From positions 1 to 29,698 of the forward strand of contig CAYRYO010000022.1 of the NCBI GenBank assembly GCA_964428475.1: a DNA stretch of 29,698 nt, read 5' to 3'. Position 1 is the first letter of the stretch. Every line of letters begins with the position of its first letter. This DNA is from JARICQ01 sp964428475. Lineage in GTDB: Bacteria; Bacillota; Clostridia; Tissierellales; Tissierellaceae. The translations under genes were made by a program, and so were the position numbers. Of the stretch, positions 1 through 6,168 are shown piece after piece. The notes beneath the pieces are model-generated. The model was not told the origin of the DNA. It saw only the letters and a program-made list of their open reading frames with translations, and made no database searches.

Positions 1-2
1 TA

Positions 3-944
3 GATGGATATGCCTTAAATCCTGGTGACCTAAGTTGGAATGAGCTTGAAGAATTAGGAGAGTTAGACATATATGATAGGACACCAATAAATAAGGTTGC
101 CGATAGAATTAAGGATGCTGAAATTGTTTTTACCAATAAAACTCAGATTACAAAGGAGACTATGGACTTATGCCCCAATTTAAAATATATTGGTGTATTG
201 GCAACTGGATACAATATAGTTGATATAGAAGCTGCAAAAAATAAAAATATTCCTGTATCCAATATTCCAACATATGGCACCAATTCTGTTGCCCAGTTTA
301 CAGTAGCTTTATTGCTAGAACTCTGTCATCATATTGGAGAACATTCTCAAGCAGTAAATAAGGGAGAATGGACAAACAATCTAGATTGGAGCTTTTGGAA
401 GCATCCGTTAATTGAATTAGATGGAAAGACCTTAGGAATCATTGGATTTGGTAAAATTGGCAGAAAAGTAGCAGATATATGCCAGGCATTGGGGATGAAT
501 ATTTTAGCATATAGTAATAGTCAAAAAGCTCAACTAGAAAAAGATAATTGCAAATATGTAGAATTAGACTATCTACTAGCAAATTCTGATGTGATTTCAC
601 TTCATTGTCCACTTTTACCTGAGACAAAAGGAATAATAAACATCCATACCATTAATAAAATGAAGGATGGCGTGATGATAATAAATACTTCTAGGGGAGG
701 CTTAATTGTAGAAGAAGACCTTAGAGATGCTTTAAATAATGGCAAGCTAGCAGGGGCAGCTTGTGATGTAGTTTCAAAAGAACCTATTCAAGTAAATAAT
801 CCCCTATTAGATGCCAAAAATATTATTATAACTCCACATATTGCATGGGCTCCAAAAGAAAGTAGAGGGCGTATTATGTCAATGGCTACAGAGAACTTGA
901 AGTCATATTTGCAAGGAAAGCCAATCAATATTGTCAATAAATAA
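3..944 (+). CDS. D-2-hydroxyacid dehydrogenase, glycerate dehydrogenase/hydroxypyruvate reductase type (5' partial)
   Basis: NAD(P)H-dependent interconversion of hydroxypyruvate and D-glycerate is the likely reaction. The frame is open from base 3 to the stop at 942-944. The ATG at 162 is internal, because upstream codons read DGYALNPGDLSWNELEELGE, the usual N-terminus of this family, so only about six residues lie outside the window. Seen: a Rossmann motif GFGKIGRKVA (437-480 region), the NTSRGG segment with the substrate-binding Arg, DVVSKEP with the catalytic Glu, and TPHIAWAP with the catalytic His. The next gene, 42 bases downstream, is a glycerate kinase, which supports glycerate as the product. 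Other D-2-hydroxyacids (glyoxylate, 2-ketoacids) remain possible substrates because the family is broad. Confidence 0.87.
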   Translation, partial: DGYALNPGDLSWNELEELGELDIYDRTPINKVADRIKDAEIVFTNKTQITKETMDLCPNLKYIGVLATGYNIVDIEAAKNKNIPVSNIPTYGTNSVAQFTVALLLELCHHIGEHSQAVNKGEWTNNLDWSFWKHPLIELDGKTLGIIGFGKIGRKVADICQALGMNILAYSNSQKAQLEKDNCKYVELDYLLANSDVISLHCPLLPETKGIINIHTINKMKDGVMIINTSRGGLIVEEDLRDALNNGKLAGAACDVVSKEPIQVNNPLLDAKNIIITPHIAWAPKESRGRIMSMATENLKSYLQGKPINIVNK

Positions 945-986
945 TTGTAATTTATTGATTATTTTAAGATGCTGGGAGGTAAAAAT

Positions 987-2141
987 ATGAAAGATAATTT
1001 CACCATTTTATTAGCACCTGATTCATTTAAAGAAAGTATGACTGCTCGTCAAGTTTGTCAAGCTATGGAAAAGGGAATAAAAAGGGCTGATAGCAGTATT
1101 AAATGCATACATCTTCCAATGGCTGATGGTGGAGAAGGTACCATGCAGTCTTTGGTAGATGCCACAGGTGGGAAAATACATAATGTAGGTGTAGTTGGTC
1201 CCCTAGGAAATCAAGTAGAAGCAAGCTATGGTATATTGGGAGATGGGAAAACTGGAGTAGTTGAAATGGCTAGTTCTAGTGGTATTAATTTAGTTCCATT
1301 AAAGAAAAGAAACCCACTGATTTCTACTAGCTATGGAAGTGGACAACTAATTAAATCATGTTTAGACCATAAGATTAGCAAACTACTAATAGGTATAGGC
1401 GGTAGTGCTACCAACGACGGTGGCCTAGGTGCAATACAAGCCTTGGGTGGGAGCTTTTTGGATAAAGACGGCAAAGAACTCGGCTTTGGTGGAGGAGAGT
1501 TAGATAAATTAGTTGATATAGACTTATCTAATCTTGATAAGCGCCTTAGTCATATCACTATCAATATTGCTTGCGATGTCAATAATCCCTTGTGTGGCGA
1601 CAATGGTGCTTCTAAAGTATTTGGCCCACAGAAAGGGGCAAGTCCTGAAATGGTAGAAATATTAGATAGAAACCTATATCACTATGGACTTATGATAAAA
1701 GAGAAGTTGGGAATTGATATTTTAAAGATTCCAGGAGCAGGGGCGGCAGGCGGATTAGGTGCTGGACTAATGGCATTCTTAGGTGGAAGTTTAAGCAGGG
1801 GAATTGACTTGGTAATTAAGTATTCAAAGCTTGAAGAAAAGTTACCATATGTTGATATGGTATGGACTGGGGAAGGATCTATTGACTTTCAAACTCAATT
1901 TGGAAAAACACCCCTAGGAGTAGCCCAAGCTGCAAAAAAATACAATAAGCCTGTAGTGGCCTTTGGAGGCAAGGTAGAAGGGGATATTGAAGTCTTGTAT
2001 ACTATGGGTATAGATGCTATTTTTAGTATAGCAAACAATTTAACTACACTTGAAGAGGCCTTGAAAAACGGACCGGAAAATATAGAAAGACTAGCTGAAA
2101 ACATTGTAAAATTAATGAATAAAAGTACGGATGTGTTATAA
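987..2141 (+). CDS. Glycerate 2-kinase (GlxK/GarK family)
   Basis: ATP-dependent phosphorylation of D-glycerate to 2-phosphoglycerate, feeding glycolysis or gluconeogenesis. The product is 384 aa, the usual family length. Start chosen at ATG 987: an in-frame ATG at 969 would place the GGGAGGT ribosome site inside the gene, whereas that site sits seven bases before 987. Family signatures seen: LLAPDSFKESMTARQV at the N-terminus, MADGGEGT, GIGGSATNDGGLGAIQALG in the middle, GAGAAGGLGAGL, and WTGEGSIDFQTQFGKTPLGVA near the C-terminus. It follows the glycerate dehydrogenase gene directly, so the pair makes a hydroxypyruvate/glycerate salvage module, probably linked to serine breakdown. Whether the product is the 2- or 3-phosphate is taken from family knowledge. 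Confidence 0.9.
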   Translation: MKDNFTILLAPDSFKESMTARQVCQAMEKGIKRADSSIKCIHLPMADGGEGTMQSLVDATGGKIHNVGVVGPLGNQVEASYGILGDGKTGVVEMASSSGINLVPLKKRNPLISTSYGSGQLIKSCLDHKISKLLIGIGGSATNDGGLGAIQALGGSFLDKDGKELGFGGGELDKLVDIDLSNLDKRLSHITINIACDVNNPLCGDNGASKVFGPQKGASPEMVEILDRNLYHYGLMIKEKLGIDILKIPGAGAAGGLGAGLMAFLGGSLSRGIDLVIKYSKLEEKLPYVDMVWTGEGSIDFQTQFGKTPLGVAQAAKKYNKPVVAFGGKVEGDIEVLYTMGIDAIFSIANNLTTLEEALKNGPENIERLAENIVKLMNKSTDVL

Positions 2142-2179
2142 GTGTGACTATAAAAACCAAAACCAAGGAGGAATTAAAG

Positions 2180-2401
2180 ATGGCAAATATAAAATACGAA
2201 ATAAAAGAAAATTATGGAGTAATATCAGAATCAGCAAAAGGATGGACTAAGGAGTTAAACTTGGTAAGTTGGAATGATAGGGATCCAAAGTATGACTTAA
2301 GAGAATGGTCACCAGAACATGAAAAAATGGCCAAGGGGGTTACCTTGACGGGGGATGAATTAAAGGCATTAAAAGATATATTAAATGAGATGGATTTATA
2401 A
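2180..2401 (+). CDS. PC4/YdbC-like ssDNA-binding protein
   Basis: A 73-aa soluble protein of the YdbC family, whose fold matches the eukaryotic transcription coactivator PC4 and binds single-stranded DNA. The hallmark stretches SESAKGWTKELNLVSWN and KYDLREWSPEHEKMAKG are present, followed by a helix (LTGDELKALKDILNEMDL). Start chosen at ATG 2180 because AAGGAGG at 2165-2171 is well placed; an in-frame GTG at 2144 would put that site inside the coding region. It lies 38 bases after the glycerate kinase gene and 48 before the nucleotidase gene, so it probably shares their transcript. Its cellular role in bacteria is poorly known, and nothing in the sequence links it functionally to glycerate or nucleotides. 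Confidence 0.8.
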   Translation: MANIKYEIKENYGVISESAKGWTKELNLVSWNDRDPKYDLREWSPEHEKMAKGVTLTGDELKALKDILNEMDL

Positions 2402-2449
2402 AAAGGATTCAAATTATTATCTATCAAACTGAAAAAGGGGAAAAGATAT

Positions 2450-3922
2450 ATGAAAAAAAAGACACAAAAATTTACCATTTTACATTCTAATGATATGCAT
2501 GGAGACTTTCTTTCAGAGGTCAAGGAGGGTAGTGGGGAGCTTATTGGGGGCCTTGCCCTTCTTTCAGGCTACCTAAACAAGGTCAGGGAAGAGGAGAAAA
2601 ATGTTATCTATGCCATTGCTGGTGATATGGTACAGGGTTCTATTATTGATTCTGAATATAGGGGAGTATCTACAATAGAGATAATGAACTATCTTTCACC
2701 AGATGTGGTTGCTCTTGGAAATCACGAACTGGACTATGGACTTCCTCATCTTTTATTTCTTGAGAAGGTTGCAAACTTTCCCATAGTTAATGCCAATCTT
2801 TACATAAAACAATATGGAAAAAGACTAATGACGCCATACATAATCATGACTGTAGGAGGATTTAACATCCTCTTTATTGGGATTATTACAGAAAAGGTAA
2901 TGGAATCACTTGCTCGCGATCAATTAATTGGAACTTTTGTATCTATTGAAGATGCAGCCGAAGAAATAGGGAAAATCTGCGATGCCTATAAGAATGATGA
3001 TATTGACTTAACAGTTGCACTTACCCATATTGGCTTTGAATCTGATATTGAACTTGCAAAGATGTTAAATCCAGAATGGGGTGTGGATATGATTATTGGT
3101 GGTCATTCTCATACTATTTTGGAAGAACCAGAAGAGGTAAATAATATTTTGATTGCTCAAGCAGGTACTGGCACAAATCAAATCGGAAGATTTGATATTA
3201 CAGTAGATGACGATACAAATTCAATCATTGATTGGAAGTGGCAGTTAGTTCCTATAAATGATAAAGTTGCAAGAGTTGACACATCTCTAGAGGATTTTAT
3301 AAATAATTACAAAAATGAAATTGATGAAAAATACAATGCCATTGTAACGCGTTTTTCGGAGAAACTTTTTCATTTAAAAAGAGAAGAGGAAACAACACTT
3401 GGTAATATGATTGCTGATGCCTTGGCTGATAAAGCTGCTACAGATATTATTCTTATTGGATCTGGTTCAATTCGTGGGGAAAAACTTGGACCCGTAGTAA
3501 CATTGGGAGATTTAAAAGCTTGTTGTCCATATGATGATGGTTTGACCAGGTATTCTATCAATGGAAGGCAAGTACGAAAGATATTTTCTCATATTATGAG
3601 AATTAAAAATAGATGTGGAGAAGGTGAGTGTTATCAAGTAAATGGCAAGGTTAAGGCAGTATATTCTGATTCAGAATCAAAGCTTTTGTCTCTTTGTGTG
3701 GATAATCTCCCAGTCGTTGATAATCAAAAATATACGATTACTTTAGAAAATTATCATATTGCTAATTCAGAGGCAAATCTCAATATTTCCAAGGAAGAGC
3801 TTACAGCTATGGCCCTTCCAAAAGTAGTGGCTACTTCGGCATATCAAGTTCTGGAAGAATGGCTAAGACATCATCAAAATATAACAAGAAAGATAGAAGG
3901 ACGGCTTGCTTTTGTATTTTGA
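2450..3922 (+). CDS. 5'-nucleotidase/UDP-sugar hydrolase family metallophosphatase (cytosolic)
   Basis: A 490-aa two-domain phosphoesterase. The N-terminal calcineurin-like domain carries the dinuclear metal ligands: D15 and H17 (HSNDMHG), D59 (GDMVQGS), N91-H92 (GNHELDYG), H193 (THIG), and H219/H221 (GGHSHT). The C-terminal nucleotide-binding domain (about 310-470) starts ETTLGNMIADALADKA and contains GSGSIRG. Relatives hydrolyse nucleoside 5'-monophosphates, UDP-sugars or 2',3'-cyclic nucleotides. Most are exported, but this one has no signal peptide: after KKKTQK it enters the first beta strand, so it should act in the cytoplasm. The hydrolase gene follows after 15 bases. A 22-base stretch at its 3' end recurs with two mismatches at 10562-10583. 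Exact substrate unknown. Confidence 0.87.
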   Translation: MKKKTQKFTILHSNDMHGDFLSEVKEGSGELIGGLALLSGYLNKVREEEKNVIYAIAGDMVQGSIIDSEYRGVSTIEIMNYLSPDVVALGNHELDYGLPHLLFLEKVANFPIVNANLYIKQYGKRLMTPYIIMTVGGFNILFIGIITEKVMESLARDQLIGTFVSIEDAAEEIGKICDAYKNDDIDLTVALTHIGFESDIELAKMLNPEWGVDMIIGGHSHTILEEPEEVNNILIAQAGTGTNQIGRFDITVDDDTNSIIDWKWQLVPINDKVARVDTSLEDFINNYKNEIDEKYNAIVTRFSEKLFHLKREEETTLGNMIADALADKAATDIILIGSGSIRGEKLGPVVTLGDLKACCPYDDGLTRYSINGRQVRKIFSHIMRIKNRCGEGECYQVNGKVKAVYSDSESKLLSLCVDNLPVVDNQKYTITLENYHIANSEANLNISKEELTAMALPKVVATSAYQVLEEWLRHHQNITRKIEGRLAFVF

Positions 3923-3937
3923 AGGAGGAGAAGTTCT

Positions 3938-4735
3938 ATGGAGAAGAAAAACATAAAGTCGAAAAATGGTTCAGTATATTACTGGGTAGGTGGAAAGCAG
4001 AGTAAAGATTCAAGGTGTATTGTCTTTAATCATGGTATGACTGCTGACCATACCATGTTTGATAAACAAGTTGAATATTTCCGCAAAGGATATAAAATAA
4101 TTAATTGGGATATTCCTCTTCATGGAGAATCTAGACCATATGAGGATTTTTCCTATTATAATGTTGCACAAGAACTAAATAATATTTTAAAGGCAGAAGA
4201 AATAGACCAAGTAATTTTAGTTGGGCAATCTATGGGTGGCTATGTATGCCAGGAATTTGCTATACAGTATCCAGCAAAGGTAAGCGCTTTTATTGCTGTA
4301 GATACAAATCCCTTTGGACATCATTACTATTCTAAATGGGAAAGATATATTTTATCTAAGGCAGGTATTATTTGCTCATGTTATCCTTATAAGATGCTTA
4401 TTAAAAGTATATCTAAGGGAGCGACAAAAACTGAATATGCATATAATATCCAGTATAATGCAATATCTAAATTAAGTAAAAAGGAAATTATATTTATTAT
4501 GGATATGGCATATGGTGGATTTTTAGGAAAAAGTGAAACGGTTAAATTTGATTTTCCAGTACTTTTAATATTAGGAGATATCGACAACACAGGATATGTA
4601 AAAAAATATAATCAAATGTGGAGTAAACATACGGGCTATCCACTAAAGATAATCACTAATGCTGGTCATAATTCAAATGTAGATAATTATGATGAATTTA
4701 ATAATATAGTTCAGGATTTTTTGTTTAAATGCTAG
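3938..4735 (+). CDS. Alpha/beta-fold hydrolase
   Basis: A 265-aa cytosolic serine hydrolase of unknown substrate. Seen: the oxyanion-hole region FNHGMTADH (31-38), nucleophile elbow GQSMGG with Ser98, a likely acid in LGDIDNTG (Asp214 or Asp216), and catalytic His244 in NAGHNSN. The length and order are those of a minimal alpha/beta hydrolase with a small lid insert (about 125-195). AAGGAGGAG lies just before the ATG, 15 bases after the nucleotidase stop, so the two are translationally close and probably co-transcribed. Esterase, lipase-like or thioesterase activity are all possible. The last 30 or so bases have a degraded copy at 10685-10712. Confidence 0.82.
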   Translation: MEKKNIKSKNGSVYYWVGGKQSKDSRCIVFNHGMTADHTMFDKQVEYFRKGYKIINWDIPLHGESRPYEDFSYYNVAQELNNILKAEEIDQVILVGQSMGGYVCQEFAIQYPAKVSAFIAVDTNPFGHHYYSKWERYILSKAGIICSCYPYKMLIKSISKGATKTEYAYNIQYNAISKLSKKEIIFIMDMAYGGFLGKSETVKFDFPVLLILGDIDNTGYVKKYNQMWSKHTGYPLKIITNAGHNSNVDNYDEFNNIVQDFLFKC

Positions 4736-4750
4736 AATGCGAAAATTATA

Positions 4751-4797
4751 AAACAGTAGATTTATTATTCAACTTAATCTACTGTTTACTATATTTT
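4751..4797 (+). terminator. Hairpin terminator after the hydrolase gene
   Basis: A perfect 12-base inverted repeat, AAACAGTAGATT at 4751-4762 and its complement at 4776-4787, with a 13-base loop. It is followed by a T-rich tail (actatattttt). Its position 16 bases after the hydrolase stop fits an intrinsic terminator for the glycerate-nucleotidase-hydrolase operon. The stem is AT-rich, so efficiency is uncertain. Confidence 0.6.
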
Positions 4798-4993
4798 TAT
4801 TATAGGAGTCATATATGCCATAGTTACCTACCCTATACCGACCTATTCGAGGCTTGAAATTATGGCGACATCATATGGATCTCTAAAACCTACATTTTTT
4901 ATATATATGCTATTAGGTGCTTTGTCCTTTATACTGGGAGATATATTTAGAATGGGTAAGGAAATCAAAGACGAAAATGATTTGACAATATAG
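4778..4993 (+). pseudogene. DUF2975 membrane protein, C-terminal remnant
   Basis: The frame is open from 4778 to the TAG at 4991 but has no upstream start with a ribosome site. Its codons read IIGVIYAIVTYPIPTYS, then a hydrophobic helix (FFIYMLLGALSFILGDIF), then RMGKEIKDENDLTI. That ending is typical of DUF2975 proteins, which are usually about 150-160 aa with several membrane helices. Only about the last 65-70 codons remain, joined directly to the terminator hairpin. Such proteins are regularly encoded just before a small Cro/CI-type HTH protein, and exactly that gene follows here. An internal ATG at 4862 could in principle give a 43-aa peptide. The family assignment is from memory of the C-terminal motif. 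Confidence 0.6.
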
Positions 4994-5004
4994 GAGTGAT
5001 AAGA

Positions 5005-5211
5005 TTGATTATCGTAAATTTAGATGTAATGATGGCAAAAAGAAAAATGAGTCTTAATGAATTGGCTGAAAGAGTAGGGATTACAAATTCAAACTTATCT
5101 ATACTTAAAAATAATAAAGCAAGGGCGATTAGATTTTCCACATTGGAGGCAATCTGCAGAGAGCTTGAATGTCAACCAGGTGATATATTAGAATATAAAA
5201 ATATAGAGTAG
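5005..5211 (+). CDS. Small Cro/CI-family HTH transcriptional regulator
   Basis: A 68-aa DNA-binding protein made of a single helix-turn-helix domain: IIVNLDVMMAKRKMSLNELAERVGIT, then NSNLSILKNNKARAIRFSTL, then ICRELECQPGDILEY. This is the YozG-like group that is normally coupled to a DUF2975 membrane protein. Start chosen at TTG 5005, eight bases after AGGAG (4992-4996). The in-frame GTG at 4996 overlaps the ribosome site itself. The preceding DUF2975 partner is truncated, so this regulator may be an orphan that still binds its own promoter or other targets. Confidence 0.85.
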   Translation: MIIVNLDVMMAKRKMSLNELAERVGITNSNLSILKNNKARAIRFSTLEAICRELECQPGDILEYKNIE

Positions 5212-5332
5212 AAAAAAATGCAATATCAGCGTTTCAATTCAAACAGCAGATAGTAGTGTAAATTATTTCATTATATTTATAATATAAGCTCATTATGTTA
5301 TATAAATAACTTTAGTTGGTAGGTGGAAATAT

Positions 5333-5377
5333 ATGAAAGTTGCATTTTTAGATAGGGATGGAACTAATACAGAGTAA
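5333..5377 (+). pseudogene. N-terminal stub of a GmhB-like HAD phosphatase
   Basis: Fourteen codons, MKVAFLDRDGTNTE then TAA, preceded by a good ribosome site (GGTAGGTGG). MKVAFLDRDGT is the characteristic start of D,D-heptose 1,7-bisphosphate phosphatase and related HAD enzymes, including the DxDxT catalytic motif; intact relatives usually continue with I-N. No continuation is visible in the next 110 bases, so this appears to be the residue of a deletion. It could be chance, but the motif plus ribosome site argues otherwise. Confidence 0.5.
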
Positions 5378-5442
5378 AATCTTAGATTGGTGACGCCAAT
5401 ATCCTTTTGTAATAAGATTGTAAGAAGCAAGCTATATAATTT

Positions 5443-5475
5443 AGACTATAAGATTCTTATGGTCTATTTTAATTT
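5443..5475 (+). terminator. Hairpin upstream of the ABC transporter operon
   Basis: A 10-base stem (5443-5452 with 5456-5465, one T-G wobble) around a 3-base ATT loop, followed by ATTTTAATTT. It sits 19 bases before the AGAGGAGGA ribosome site of the ATPase gene. It may end transcription from the debris region, or act as an attenuator in the ABC operon leader; the sequence does not decide between these. Confidence 0.45.
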
Positions 5476-5493
5476 CAAGAGGAGGATTTATAT

Positions 5494-6168
5494 ATGCTTA
5501 TATTAAAGACGGAAAATTTAAAGAAATATTATGATGAAGATATTAATTTGGTAAAAGCTTTGGATGGAGTAGATTTAGAAATAAAAAAAGGTGAATTTGT
5601 TTCAATTGTAGGTAGATCTGGAAGTGGGAAAAGCACATTATTGCATATGCTTGGCGGTTTAGATAGGGGGACAGAAGGCAAAGTATATGTAGATGGTAAA
5701 GATGTTTTTTCAATGACAGATGATCAATTAACAGTATTTAGACGTAGAAATATAGGTTTTATATTTCAAAATTATAATTTAGTACCAATATTAAATGTAT
5801 ATGAAAATATTATATTGCCTATAGAACTTGATGGAAATAAAATAGATAAAAAACATTTAAATAATATTATCAATACACTTGGACTTTCTGAAAAAGTTAA
5901 CAATCTACCAAACAATTTATCAGGAGGACAACAGCAGAGAGTTGCTATAGCAAGAGCTCTTGCCACAAAACCTGCCATAATATTAGCTGATGAGCCTACT
6001 GGAAACTTAGATAGCAAAACAAGTCAAGAGGTACTAGGACTTTTAAAGATAACAAGCGAAAAATTCAATCAAACAATTGTTATGATTACACATAACGAAG
6101 AAATAGCACAACTCGCAGATAGGATCATTAGATTAGAAGATGGGCAGATTAGAAGAGGTGAGAGGTAG
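5494..6168 (+). CDS. ABC transporter ATP-binding protein (MacB/BceA-like)
   Basis: A 224-aa cytoplasmic ATPase that powers the FtsX-type permease encoded next. Motifs: Walker A GRSGSGKST (residues 40-48), Q-loop FQNYNLVP (Q92), signature LSGGQQQR (142-149), Walker B with D-loop ILADEPTGNLD (163-173), and switch histidine in MITHN. Length and motif spacing match the lipoprotein-release/MacB/BceA group. AGAGGAGGA precedes the ATG. Its stop overlaps the start of the permease gene (TAGTG), so the two are translationally coupled. The nearby response regulator and kinase suggest a stimulus-induced export or detoxification system, typically for peptide antibiotics; the substrate is inferred from context only. 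Confidence 0.92.
   Translation: MLILKTENLKKYYDEDINLVKALDGVDLEIKKGEFVSIVGRSGSGKSTLLHMLGGLDRGTEGKVYVDGKDVFSMTDDQLTVFRRRNIGFIFQNYNLVPILNVYENIILPIELDGNKIDKKHLNNIINTLGLSEKVNNLPNNLSGGQQQRVAIARALATKPAIILADEPTGNLDSKTSQEVLGLLKITSEKFNQTIVMITHNEEIAQLADRIIRLEDGQIRRGER

Noticed and set aside
969..986. Upstream in-frame ATG for glycerate kinase
   Set aside because: It would bury the GGGAGGT ribosome site in the gene; ATG 987 is correctly spaced and matches family N-termini.
2144..2179. GTG start for the PC4-like protein
   Set aside because: The AAGGAGG ribosome site lies inside this extension, and the protein aligns from MANIKYEI.
5212..5493. Riboswitch upstream of the ABC operon
   Set aside because: Apart from the short hairpin at 5443 no conserved riboswitch core or multi-stem layout could be recognised.
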